Both the position numbers and the translations under genes were made by a program. A stretch of DNA of 64,000 nt from an uncultured Roseobacter sp. (GTDB taxonomy: Bacteria > Pseudomonadota > Alphaproteobacteria > Rhodobacterales > Rhodobacteraceae): assembly GCA_947488305.1 (NCBI GenBank), contig CANKZM010000002.1, positions 558,001 to 622,000 on the forward strand, written 5' to 3'. Shown here in pieces: positions 56,073-64,000 of this stretch (position 1 is the first letter of the stretch; each line of letters starts with the position of its first letter). The notes under the pieces are model-generated. The model made no database searches. It was not told where the DNA came from and was given only the letters and a program-made list of their open reading frames with translations.

Positions 56073-56978
56073 ATGTTTCAGGAATTCGTGGAAGAGCGTA
56101 TCGAAGGAGATGGTGCGACTTTGTTCGTCCGCCGCGCCGGATCTCAAGGTGCGCCGCCGCTTGTCCTTCTTCATGGTTATCCGCAGACATCTGCCATGTG
56201 GCACGGTGTGGCACCAGTTCTGGCGCGTTCATATCAAGTCATTTGCCCGGATTTACGTGGATATGGTCGGTCGGACAAACCAGCGTCCAACTCGTCTCAC
56301 GCGCCCTATTCGAAACGTTCGATGGCCAACGATATCGTCGCGGTCATGCGGCGTTTGGGGCATGAACGGTTTCTGGTTGGCGCCCATGATCGGGGCGCGC
56401 GGGTGGCGCATCGAATGGGTCTGGACCATCCTGATCGCGTTGCTGCCATGGTTCTGCTCGACATTGCACCGACCCGCGAAATGTATGCTGGTACAAGCGT
56501 CGAGTTTGCGCGCGCCTACTGGCACTGGTTCTTTCTGATTCAGCCCAACCCGCTGCCCGAACAAATGATCGGTGCTGACCCGCAAGGGTTTTGGAAGCTG
56601 AAATGCTTTAACCAGGCAGGCGGCGAAAAACCCTTCGCCCCTGAAGCTCTGGCTGAATACTTGAGCGCCTTCTCCGATCCGGAAGCCATTCATGCAAGCT
56701 GCGAAGACTACCGTGCAACCGCCACCACAGATATCGAACATGACGACGCGGACCAGGGCCGAAAGCTCGACATGCCTATTCTGACGCTTTGGGCAAAACG
56801 CGGTGTTATTGAGGCGTGCTTCGACGCCCTTGGCCTCTGGCGTCAGCGGGCTGAACGGGTTGAGGGTGAAGCACTCGACACCACCCATTACATGGCAGAA
56901 GAAATCCCGGATGATATTGCCGCACGCATGACTGACTTCTTTGCCCGCAACACAATCCACGCGGAGACCACCGAATGA
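56073..56978 (+). CDS. Alpha/beta-hydrolase with fluoroacetate (haloacetate) dehalogenase signature
   Basis: 301 residues, cytoplasmic. Known fluoroacetate dehalogenases use an Asp nucleophile, two arginines for the carboxylate and a His-Trp-Tyr halide pocket. All have counterparts here: nucleophile D106 with R107 and R110 (AHDRGAR), D130 (LLDIAPT), H151 and W152 (YWHWFF), Y213 (CEDYRA) and H272 (TTHYMAEE). The oxyanion segment is LHGYPQTS where HGFPQ is more usual. An epoxide hydrolase would lack the arginine pair and the HW pocket. The stop overlaps the LeuC-like start (ATGA), so it belongs with the hydratase; the true substrate may be another 2-substituted carboxylate. Confidence 0.82.
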   Translation: MFQEFVEERIEGDGATLFVRRAGSQGAPPLVLLHGYPQTSAMWHGVAPVLARSYQVICPDLRGYGRSDKPASNSSHAPYSKRSMANDIVAVMRRLGHERFLVGAHDRGARVAHRMGLDHPDRVAAMVLLDIAPTREMYAGTSVEFARAYWHWFFLIQPNPLPEQMIGADPQGFWKLKCFNQAGGEKPFAPEALAEYLSAFSDPEAIHASCEDYRATATTDIEHDDADQGRKLDMPILTLWAKRGVIEACFDALGLWRQRAERVEGEALDTTHYMAEEIPDDIAARMTDFFARNTIHAETTE

Positions 56979-58369
56979 GCCGCACGCTTTATGACAAACT
57001 GGTCGACGCCCATAAGGTGTGCGATCTCCCCGATGGTGACATGCTGATCTATGTCGATTTCCACATCATGAACGAATACACCAGCCCGCAGGCCTTCTCG
57101 GGGCTCGACACAAAGGGGTTGGACGTTTGGCGACCCGGGGCGCATCTGGCGGTTGTTGACCATGTAAACGCGACCCGGAGTAGCGAGCCGCATGATGCGG
57201 CCTCTAAGCTGCTGATCGACAACTTGCAGGCAAACTGCACCAAACACGGCATCGCCTTTTACGGCCTTGGCGACCCGCGGCAAGGTATCGAACACGTGGT
57301 GGTTCCGGAGCAGGGGCTGGTTGTGCCGGGCATGCTGATCGCTTGTGGCGACAGCCATACCACCACCTATGGGGCTTTTGGCGCGTTGGGCTTTGGGATC
57401 GGCACTTCGGAAGTGGAACATGTTCTGGCGACCCAGACGTTGCGCTACAAGCGTATGAAGACCATGCGCGTTACGATCAACGGAGACACTGCCCCCGGCG
57501 TGACCGCAAAGGACATCATCATGAAGGTCGTGCAGGTCGTTGGAGCAGGTGGGGCCAATGGATATGCGGTGGAGTTTGCTGGCTCTGCCATTCGCGGCCT
57601 CGATATGGCCGGGCGTATGACTGTTTGCAATATGGCGGTAGAGCTGGGCGCCCGCGCGGCTTTGATCGCAGCGGACAACATCACCGAAAAGGCGATCAGG
57701 GGCCACCCCCATAGCGGTCAGTTTGCGTTCAAAGGCGAAAGTTGGGTCAGCGACCCTGAGGCCGTATTTGATGAAGAGTTCACCATTTCAGGAGCCGATA
57801 TCGAACCTCTGATCACCTGGGGCACCAGCCCGGACCAATCAGTGCCCATCACAGCGAATGTGCCAATCGCGTCGGACTATGTCTCTCCCAAGGCCAAAGC
57901 AGCGCTGGAACGCTCATTGCAATACATGGGGTTGTCTGAGGGGCAATCGGCCCAGTCGATAAAAATCGACACCGCATTCATTGGCTCTTGTACCAACAGT
58001 CGTATTGAAGATCTTCGAGAGGCCGCAAAAATACTGGAAGGCCGGCAAGTGGCGGCAGGCGTCGAAGCAATCGTTGTGCCCGGATCTGCAATGACACGCA
58101 TCAAGGCCGAAGCCGAAGGCCTGCGTGCTATTTTCGAAGCCGCCGGGTTCGAATGGCGACCTGAAGCAGGCTGTTCGATGTGTCTGGCGATGAACGACGA
58201 CATCGCCATGGATGGGGAGCGCGTCGTCTCATCGACGAACCGAAATTTTGAAGGACGCCAGGGCCGCGGCGCACGCACGCACCTCATGTCGCCAGCAATG
58301 GTCGCCGCCGCTGCCGTCGCCGGGCATTTGGCGGACGTGCGTGATTTCAAACGAAAGACAATTAAATGA
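56975..58369 (+). CDS. LeuC-type hydratase large subunit (isopropylmalate/methylmalate dehydratase family)
   Basis: 464 residues, aconitase superfamily. 4Fe-4S cysteines are in GSCTNSRIEDL and in AGCSMCLAMN (two cysteines), with ACGDSHTTTYGAFGALGFG and the ATPGVTAKD-like region (APGVTAKDIIMKVV) as in LeuC. Length matches LeuC. It is coupled at both ends: ATGA overlap with the hydrolase before and with the small subunit after. The operon setting beside tricarboxylate transport and PrpF argues for a catabolic paralogue (for example citramalate- or dimethylmalate-type dehydratase) rather than the leucine enzyme, but the sequence alone cannot tell. Confidence 0.85.
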   Translation: MSRTLYDKLVDAHKVCDLPDGDMLIYVDFHIMNEYTSPQAFSGLDTKGLDVWRPGAHLAVVDHVNATRSSEPHDAASKLLIDNLQANCTKHGIAFYGLGDPRQGIEHVVVPEQGLVVPGMLIACGDSHTTTYGAFGALGFGIGTSEVEHVLATQTLRYKRMKTMRVTINGDTAPGVTAKDIIMKVVQVVGAGGANGYAVEFAGSAIRGLDMAGRMTVCNMAVELGARAALIAADNITEKAIRGHPHSGQFAFKGESWVSDPEAVFDEEFTISGADIEPLITWGTSPDQSVPITANVPIASDYVSPKAKAALERSLQYMGLSEGQSAQSIKIDTAFIGSCTNSRIEDLREAAKILEGRQVAAGVEAIVVPGSAMTRIKAEAEGLRAIFEAAGFEWRPEAGCSMCLAMNDDIAMDGERVVSSTNRNFEGRQGRGARTHLMSPAMVAAAAVAGHLADVRDFKRKTIK

Positions 58370-58971
58370 CAAAGATGATCAAAGGGATCGCCGCCCCATT
58401 GCCCCTGGCCAATGTCGACACTGATGTGGTCATGCCCAAGCGGTTTCTAATCACGATCACCCGCGAAGGGTTGGGTGACGGCACCTTTGCCGATCTGCGC
58501 TTTGACAGCACTGGTCAACAACGCCCGGACTTCATCTTGAACAATGCGCCTTGGGCGCAGGCCACGATTTTGGTCGTCGGCGACAATTTCGGATGTGGCT
58601 CAAGCCGGGAACATGCCGTCTGGGGCATGCGCCAGCTAGGGATTGAGGCCTGCATCGGGACAGGTTTTGCCGGGATATTCTACGACAATGCCCGCAAAAA
58701 CGGTCTTGCGCTGCCGATTGTCTCCCCGGAGATGCGGGACGCGCTCTTGCAGTTTGCCAGCAATGCCAACGGTGCCGAGATATCGATTGACCTTGATACT
58801 CGGAAGATAGGGGCAGGGGCAATGTCTGTACCTTTTGAGATGGACGATGCCACTCGAACGTCGCTGATCCGAGGTCGTGATGATACGCTCGACTCGCTGG
58901 AACATGCGGACGCTATCCGCGAATTCGAGGCCGGATTGGATGACAGTATGCGGGTAAGCGTCAGCAAATAA
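58366..58971 (+). CDS. LeuD-type hydratase small subunit
   Basis: 201 residues, swivelling domain of the heterodimeric hydratase. It carries ANVDTDVVMPKRFL near the N-terminus and the FGCGSSREHAVWGMRQLGI loop that positions substrate in LeuD and aconitase small domains. Starts in an ATGA overlap with the large subunit, so a 1:1 complex is expected. Normal length for LeuD. The LysR gene follows after 19 nt. Confidence 0.87.
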   Translation: MTKMIKGIAAPLPLANVDTDVVMPKRFLITITREGLGDGTFADLRFDSTGQQRPDFILNNAPWAQATILVVGDNFGCGSSREHAVWGMRQLGIEACIGTGFAGIFYDNARKNGLALPIVSPEMRDALLQFASNANGAEISIDLDTRKIGAGAMSVPFEMDDATRTSLIRGRDDTLDSLEHADAIREFEAGLDDSMRVSVSK

Positions 58972-58990
58972 TAGAAAAAAGGGTAAAGGC

Positions 58991-59875
58991 TTGGACATCA
59001 GACAACTGGAATGCTTCGTTGCGGTCGCGGAAGAACTTCACTTCCGACGCGCAGGCGAACGTTTGGGCCTGAGCCAATCCGCGCTGTCTGAACGGATTTC
59101 CGCGTTGGAACACGATGTCGGCGCCCGGCTGTTTTTCAGAACGACCCGGCAAGTCAGCCTGACCCAAGCCGGAGCGGAGTTTGTCCGGGATGCCAAAAGG
59201 ATCCTTGCCGATATCGAAAGGTCGGTCTCCAATGTGCGCCACACCGCCGAGTCCGATCTGCGCCATATCCGGGTCAGCGGTGTCGATGAGGCAATCTCGA
59301 TGCTATTGCCTCAGGCTCTCCTTGCATTTCGCCAGATTGATCCGAAGGTCCACGTGCAGGTACTGGAAATCTCCTCCTCTGAACAACATTCCCAGGAGTT
59401 GATCGGCCATCGAACCGATGTGGCCTTCGTCCGGACGCCTCAACAAGACGAATTCATCACTAGCGAGCTGCTTCATCGTCAGCCTGTTTTGGTGGTGCTT
59501 GCCGATGCCAACCCGCTTTCAGGTTCTGCGTCTCTTTCCGCGTCAGATATCGCCGATCAACCGATCGTGGGCTATCCCAAGCACGCGCGACCAATCCTGC
59601 ACGAGGCATTGTGGAGGGGGTTTCGGCAAATCGGCACCCAACCAAACATCGTGTGCGAGATCATCGATAAATCAACACTGTTGCAATTTGTGGCTCACGG
59701 GCTTGGGATAGCGCTGGTACCTGCATGGGTGAAGAACATCTCGCCTCCAGGTGTCACCTTCGTCCCGTTTGAGCCGTGCGAAAACCAAATTGAACTGTAT
59801 GTCGCGTTTCGAAAGTCGGGGAACTCTGAGACAGTGAAGAGATTCGTAGACACAGTAAGGACAATCTCCGTCTAA
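58991..59875 (+). CDS. LysR-family regulator (TTG start)
   Basis: 294 residues beginning DIRQLECFVAVAEELHF, the standard LysR N-terminus, read from a TTG at 58991 behind AAAGGGTAAAGG; no ATG or GTG is available that keeps the first helix. The HTH continues AGERLGLSQSALSERISALE. It sits 19 nt after the small hydratase subunit and is thus co-transcribed with the operon it probably regulates, rather than divergent as is more common. Confidence 0.87.
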   Translation: MDIRQLECFVAVAEELHFRRAGERLGLSQSALSERISALEHDVGARLFFRTTRQVSLTQAGAEFVRDAKRILADIERSVSNVRHTAESDLRHIRVSGVDEAISMLLPQALLAFRQIDPKVHVQVLEISSSEQHSQELIGHRTDVAFVRTPQQDEFITSELLHRQPVLVVLADANPLSGSASLSASDIADQPIVGYPKHARPILHEALWRGFRQIGTQPNIVCEIIDKSTLLQFVAHGLGIALVPAWVKNISPPGVTFVPFEPCENQIELYVAFRKSGNSETVKRFVDTVRTISV

Positions 59876-59885
59876 CAGTCGTGCT

Positions 59886-60011
59886 TTATGATGTGCTTTG
59901 ACGGTAACAGCGGCCCGGTTCGTTGATCATCAAATTCAGCAGCACACCGTATTTCGGATCAGAGATCAGCTGGTCAAGCGCCGTGTGTGTCGTCTCTGAC
60001 CAAAAGGCCAT
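59886..60011 (-). CDS. Possible small protein of 41 residues
   Basis: A minus-strand frame starts at an ATG at 60011, 10 nt behind a GGAGG site, and ends at a TAA at 59886. The product has mixed hydrophobic-polar helical sequence (FWSETTHTALDQLIS, YGVLLNLMI) and looks more protein-like than the frames opposite. It converges with the LysR gene, 10 nt apart. No family is recognised; it could also be the tail of a decayed gene. The rest of the 59876-60212 gap shows nothing. Confidence 0.35.
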   Translation of the reverse strand: MAFWSETTHTALDQLISDPKYGVLLNLMINEPGRCYRQSTS

Positions 60012-60212
60012 CGTTTCAAGGGCCTCCGCACGTAAGGAGGCGACTCAGCGAGAGAGTTGGGATTGGTTCCGCGACACGTCAGATATATCTGCGGGCCGAT
60101 TGGTCATGCCGCGATGCGACCCCAAGACGATGCTTGCTGCTGCAACACATCCTGCAAACCGCCCCGCCTTTCTGCCAACTGTTACGTCCGCTAAGTCACC
60201 CATTGAGCGCAT

Positions 60213-61184
60213 CTAAGCCGCGCCAGGGATTTTGACTCTACGGCCCCCTTCTTCGAAGTCCTTCATCGCCAGGCTCCAGATAGTGCCGGGCCATCGGACC
60301 TCCATCTGTTGCAATCTCGGGCGGTAAACAGCTGTGTACAGAGTGCCAAAACCAGCATCGAATGCTGTGGAATAGAGTGGCGGACGCAAAAACGCATTAA
60401 TGAACTTTTCTTCCGGATCGCGATGTAACGTGAGACGTTGCAGCAAAAACCTTTCGCGCTCAACTGTCGCTGTGAACCGCGCGTGGCTGACCCATTCGAC
60501 ATTTTCCTGATGATTGGTGGCGACGGCGGCATGGGTTATGACGGTGGGTCGGTCAGGGGCCATCATGGCCGTAAGATAGTGGCGCTTGGCGTCCAGCGCA
60601 GTAACGTTGTAACTCATGTGTGTCGGAATGCGGGCAAGTGCTTCACCTGCTTCTTCAGCAGTCGCGCAGGTTTGCAAAACATATCGAAGGATCAACGGGA
60701 CACCGAAACCTGATCCAACAACACGTCTGCCACCGAAAGTCAGCGAAATAGCAAGCCCCGCGTCGTTCATCCCATCAACCAGCCCCCAGAGGCCATCCGA
60801 AGTCCCCATGACGCGCCGTCCGTGCCAACCCGTATGTAACAGGAGGCTGTCGAAAGCGTTGGGGTTATAGTCGTAATTGCGCACCAGCACGGGTTCCTGC
60901 CCCGTCCAGATCGCCTGCGAGCATCCGGACAGATATGGTGGGGGACAATAAAAACTCAGAAAACGTGCCGCCTGATCGCCGCCGCCTGCAAGGTCACACA
61001 AGTCATCGTAAAGTGGCACGATTTCAGGCATATGTTCTTTGAGCGCGCGACGGCTTTCAAGGTAGCTGGGGCGTGCTTCGTCGCCTTCCTTCAGCCACCA
61101 CTTTTTATAGTCCGGCCAGTATTCTTGAAAAAGCCCGGCCCACTTGGGGCCAGGCTCCTCTTCGCTGAGCGCACGCCAGAGCAT
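60213..61184 (-). CDS. C45-family Ntn hydrolase / acyltransferase-like protein
   Basis: 323 residues, relative of acyl-CoA:6-aminopenicillanate acyltransferase. These proteins cleave themselves before a cysteine that becomes the N-terminal nucleophile; here it is C88 in YLSGCSQAIW, followed by VRNYDYNP and GMNDAGLAISLTFGG, both typical. No signal peptide. The ATG at 61184 follows AAGGAGA placed over the stop of the upstream ATP-grasp gene (9-nt gap), so the two are one operon. Members form or break amide bonds; the partner genes suggest an amide of a decarboxylated amino acid. Confidence 0.85.
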   Translation of the reverse strand: MLWRALSEEEPGPKWAGLFQEYWPDYKKWWLKEGDEARPSYLESRRALKEHMPEIVPLYDDLCDLAGGGDQAARFLSFYCPPPYLSGCSQAIWTGQEPVLVRNYDYNPNAFDSLLLHTGWHGRRVMGTSDGLWGLVDGMNDAGLAISLTFGGRRVVGSGFGVPLILRYVLQTCATAEEAGEALARIPTHMSYNVTALDAKRHYLTAMMAPDRPTVITHAAVATNHQENVEWVSHARFTATVERERFLLQRLTLHRDPEEKFINAFLRPPLYSTAFDAGFGTLYTAVYRPRLQQMEVRWPGTIWSLAMKDFEEGGRRVKIPGAA

Positions 61185-61193
61185 GAAGTCTCC

Positions 61194-62651
61194 TTACAGA
61201 ATCTTGAACGCCGGGTCTGCCAGAACCGGCCCAGCATTTGCAACCGGCAATGGTTTTCCGTCCACAGTTTGCTTAATGCCGTGAATCCACTTCTTGGCGC
61301 GTTCATTTAGTTGGAAGTTCTTTGTCATCGACCTTCCGCGTGTGACCAGAATGCCGATATCGGCGCCTTCATACCGATAGTCACCCGGTTGTAGTATACG
61401 CAGGAAGAACGCTTCGTTTTCGCTTTCAACTGCACGGCGGTGATAGTCGAACCGGTCGTAAACAACGCTGCCATCTGCAAGCATCTTATAGATGCCCGTT
61501 TCGGGTGATGATGTGCAGATATCCACCGTGTCTTCAGTATGTTTGATGACCATCTGCGACCAGCTGTCGATCATATTTGGATCAGCCCAGCGGTCATTCA
61601 GTTCCGTGGTGTCGAGGTCGAATTTCTTTTTGGAAAACTCAAGCAGGTGGAACAGAAAGAGGGGTGCATCCGCATGTGCAAAGGCCGCGTGATTGGTCAT
61701 TGACGATGCCCCGGTGATGCGTGGGTTGAGCTCACCCAGCCATAAATCGCCCGTCTTCTTATCAATCAGAAAATCCAGTTCGAAGTAACCACGATAGCCT
61801 TCCTTGCGCAGCTGTTCCCCGAATTTGAACGTCAGTTCGCGCGCGCGTTGGCGTACTTTGGGGGGGAAGGCTGTCGACAAGATTTCGTTGCCGCACCAGC
61901 CGCCGCGATAGGGTGTCAAATCCTTGAACCCGACCAGCTCGGTCATCAGCGGACCAACAATTGTCCCTTCCTTGGTGGCGCATGCCTCGATCGCCGATCC
62001 CCGGCAATCAATCCGCTTCATGATCTTGATCTCGCCCTCGCCAATGATCTCATGCTCATGGCGCCGGAAGTCAGCTTCGGACTTGATAAAGAATGTCGTG
62101 TGCCCACTGTCCCCAAATGCAGATTGCAATACCAGATCATGCCCGATCCCCGCCTTTTCGCAGGTCTTGCGCAAGTCTTCGTAGGATTTGACTTCGGCCA
62201 GCACATTGGGAACCGACGGCACACCCGCTTTGTTGCCGATCCGGACGGTTTCGATCTTGTTGTCCATGCTTGTCCGGAGTTTGGCTTTCGGAAACCAGAC
62301 GTCCGCGCCCAATTCCTTGGACAGCCTTTCCGTTTCTTCGTCAAACATCAGAAACACGAACTTCGGCTTGCCGCCTCGACGTTTGATGAAGTCGATGACT
62401 TCCTTATGTTGGAGCAGGTAGTTGTTGATGTCCTCAATGGACTGGAACTCAGCATGCGGCTGCTCCGACGGGCAGAACACATTCGGATGCTTGCCGCCGT
62501 AGCAATCAATGTAACAAATATATTTGAAGTTCTTTACCCATTCGTCGAGACCCAGAAGATTAAAATTGGTCGCCGAAATAAAGTAGATCGGGTCCTCGTT
62601 GCGATGAAAAAAGCGGCGAATTTCCGAGATATTTTTAAGCACTGTTGGCAT
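61194..62651 (-). CDS. ATP-grasp ligase (biotin-carboxylase-like)
   Basis: 485 residues, cytoplasmic. An ATP-grasp fold is indicated by a pre-ATP-grasp domain (about 1-125), the lysine/loop segment HDLVLQSAFGDSGHTTFFIKS and the metal-binding WLGELNPRITGASSM (glutamate and asparagine). Database naming as biotin carboxylase is common, but no biotin carrier is encoded. The family forms acyl-phosphate intermediates and amide or carboxylate products. The ATG at 62651 has an AAAAAGGAAAA site. It lies 16 nt behind the decarboxylase and 9 nt ahead of the Ntn hydrolase. Confidence 0.85.
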   Translation of the reverse strand: MPTVLKNISEIRRFFHRNEDPIYFISATNFNLLGLDEWVKNFKYICYIDCYGGKHPNVFCPSEQPHAEFQSIEDINNYLLQHKEVIDFIKRRGGKPKFVFLMFDEETERLSKELGADVWFPKAKLRTSMDNKIETVRIGNKAGVPSVPNVLAEVKSYEDLRKTCEKAGIGHDLVLQSAFGDSGHTTFFIKSEADFRRHEHEIIGEGEIKIMKRIDCRGSAIEACATKEGTIVGPLMTELVGFKDLTPYRGGWCGNEILSTAFPPKVRQRARELTFKFGEQLRKEGYRGYFELDFLIDKKTGDLWLGELNPRITGASSMTNHAAFAHADAPLFLFHLLEFSKKKFDLDTTELNDRWADPNMIDSWSQMVIKHTEDTVDICTSSPETGIYKMLADGSVVYDRFDYHRRAVESENEAFFLRILQPGDYRYEGADIGILVTRGRSMTKNFQLNERAKKWIHGIKQTVDGKPLPVANAGPVLADPAFKIL

Positions 62652-62667
62652 AGTGTTTTCCTTTTTC

Positions 62668-64000
62668 TTATTCGGCGGCGGTTTTTAGGTTTTTGGCATT
62701 TTGCAGATCTGCCAATGCGTCGGGTGTGAACACGCGCAAACCAAGATCGGCCCGGTAACCATGGATTTCGTTTACATCCAACGCGAGCATGAAAGCCAAA
62801 ATCTCCTGGCTGATGACCTGCCCGGGGACCAGAATGGGAAAGCCCGGCGGATAGGGTATGATAAAGCTGGCTGACACCACTTCTTCACCCGCATCCAGCG
62901 CGTCCTTCAGCGATCCGGTCAATTCCATATAGTCGCAATTGGCTTCGATATAGCTGAGGTAGTAAGCGGTGCGGATATCTCCCTCGGGGGTGACCTTGTC
63001 CGGTCGGAACGCGTCATGAAAGCGACTGAAATCCGGTAATGGCGGATAATTCTCGGTGAGGTTTTTGACGCGGCGATCAAAGGAAAGACGTTCCATTTTT
63101 GATGCGTCATCCAAGAGCTCGTCCAGTTCGTTGGCGATCTCAACCAGCACTTCAATCAAATACGCGACTGATGACCGCGTGGTCCCGATGTTGGTCATGA
63201 ACAGAACCGTGTTGCGCGACGTCTTGTTGATTTGGATGCCGTATTTATCCATCAGGACATCGTTCTTGAAGGTATCGCCATCCCAGCCTGTGCCGCCGAC
63301 GGCAAGGGTCACGCGGGTGGCATCCAGTACGAAATCGTCTTGTTCCCAGCAATCCCACATGTCAGTCCAGCCCTGATCATTGTCAAAATAGCTGGTGACG
63401 CCGCTTTGACGGTAGCACTCTGGGATCATGTCGCCGGCGGTCAGCACTGTGAAGTACTTCTGTAACTGCGGATGGCTGCTGACGGCCTTTCGCATCGCCA
63501 TCGCGGCTTCAATCTGGCGCTGTACAAACTCAAAGCCTTCAAGTTCGACTTGTCTGCGTCCTACGTCGAGAGACGCAATGATCTGGTAATTCGGCGACGT
63601 TGACGTATGAGTCATATAGGCTTCGTGGAAGGATTGTTCGACCTCACCTTTGAAGTCCTGATCATTCACATGGATCATCGATCCTTGCCGCAAAGAAGTC
63701 AGCGTCTTATGGGTCGACTGTGTCGCATAGACCCTGATCCGCGCTTCCGGCGGCGCAATAAGCCGGGTCTCCATCCAGTCCTCGTCTGAGGCATCTTTCA
63801 GTTCTTTTTGCTGCGCCTCATAAGCTTCACGGTGCGCATCTGTGCGCAACCTCTTGCGCAGGTTATTTGCCGTTCGCATGCCAGTGCGTTGGCGGTATGT
63901 CGGGCTGAATCGGGCAAAGGCAAACCACGCCTCATCCCACAAAAACACGAGGTCGGGTTTGATCGTGAGGCATTCTTCCATGACGCGCTCGACGTTATAG
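62668..64000 (-). CDS. PLP-dependent Orn/Lys/Arg decarboxylase, partial (5' end outside the window)
   Basis: The frame is open to the right edge; about 444 codons are visible and the N-terminal part is missing. The PLP-pyridine aspartate lies in LVFLWDEAWFAF and the Schiff-base lysine in TQSTHKTLTSLRQG (codon near 63,707), both typical of the fold-type I (aspartate-aminotransferase-fold) basic-amino-acid decarboxylases. The in-frame ATG at 63981 is internal. It would make agmatine, cadaverine or putrescine, or decarboxylate a related substrate. First gene of the operon with the ATP-grasp and C45 genes. The N-terminal wing domain cannot be judged. Confidence 0.87.
   Translation of the reverse strand, partial: YNVERVMEECLTIKPDLVFLWDEAWFAFARFSPTYRQRTGMRTANNLRKRLRTDAHREAYEAQQKELKDASDEDWMETRLIAPPEARIRVYATQSTHKTLTSLRQGSMIHVNDQDFKGEVEQSFHEAYMTHTSTSPNYQIIASLDVGRRQVELEGFEFVQRQIEAAMAMRKAVSSHPQLQKYFTVLTAGDMIPECYRQSGVTSYFDNDQGWTDMWDCWEQDDFVLDATRVTLAVGGTGWDGDTFKNDVLMDKYGIQINKTSRNTVLFMTNIGTTRSSVAYLIEVLVEIANELDELLDDASKMERLSFDRRVKNLTENYPPLPDFSRFHDAFRPDKVTPEGDIRTAYYLSYIEANCDYMELTGSLKDALDAGEEVVSASFIIPYPPGFPILVPGQVISQEILAFMLALDVNEIHGYRADLGLRVFTPDALADLQNAKNLKTAAE

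Noticed and set aside
61848-62729. 293-codon plus-strand frame opposite the ATP-grasp gene
   Set aside because: Product has no coherent hydrophobic or motif pattern; the minus-strand gene is well supported.
1-64000. CRISPR arrays, tRNA or rRNA genes, prophage or integrative element
   Set aside because: No regular repeat-spacer pattern, no cloverleaf or rRNA-like sequence, no integrase or transposase frame was seen by eye; a covariance-model search was not possible.

Overview
The window reads as chromosomal DNA of an alphaproteobacterium, most likely a marine member of the roseobacter group (Rhodobacterales). This is inferred from the mid-to-high GC content, the Shine-Dalgarno-led operons, the many high-affinity uptake systems (one NitT/TauT-type ABC, one TRAP, one TTT) and a family mix typical of roseobacters (LodA/LodB, TcuAB, PrpF, C45 hydrolase). 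No genus can be named from the sequence alone. No rRNA, tRNA, CRISPR array, phage block or intact insertion sequence was seen.

Layout. (1) 52-6754: reductive pyrimidine catabolism (N-carbamoyl-amino-acid amidohydrolase, dihydropyrimidinase) with an ABC importer, closed by a clear terminator. (2) 6808-18777: a quinoprotein locus. A LodB-like flavoprotein gene, followed closely by a large cyclase/ATPase/TPR gene, diverges from a 1197-residue LodA-like protein. That protein carries a second domain with the ligand pattern of haem-oxygenase-like diiron oxidases. A flavin amine oxidase and a ThDP 2-oxoacid decarboxylase follow; a small unknown gene converges. (3) 19195-28852: a fused alpha/beta 2-oxoacid dehydrogenase E1, a FabD-like acyltransferase, an orphan DUF1045 2H protein, PPK2, an unknown two-gene operon and a short Na/Pi transporter. 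(4) 29048-35754: exported hydrolases (amidohydrolase, esterase, Tat amidase), an outer-membrane barrel and an AI-2E-family permease. (5) 36044-42992: LysR, a YcsI-like hydro-lyase coupled to a TRAP transporter, a 2-oxoglutarate oxygenase and an exported propeller-like protein. (6) 43746-59875: a large tricarboxylate locus: LysR, TcuA, TcuB, a signal-less solute-binding protein, a 2-hydroxyacid dehydrogenase, PrpF-type isomerase, a TctA-TctB fusion, TctC, the TctDE two-component system, a fluoroacetate-dehalogenase-like hydrolase, LeuC/LeuD-type hydratase and a second LysR. (7) 60213-64000: a three-gene operon of a PLP basic-amino-acid decarboxylase (running off the right edge), an ATP-grasp ligase and a C45 Ntn hydrolase.

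How they fit together. Most of the window is catabolic: uptake system plus first enzymes plus local regulator. The two loci that look least explained are the LodA/diiron fusion with its partners (candidate amine or peptide oxidation system) and the decarboxylase/ATP-grasp/Ntn-hydrolase trio (candidate amide-forming pathway).
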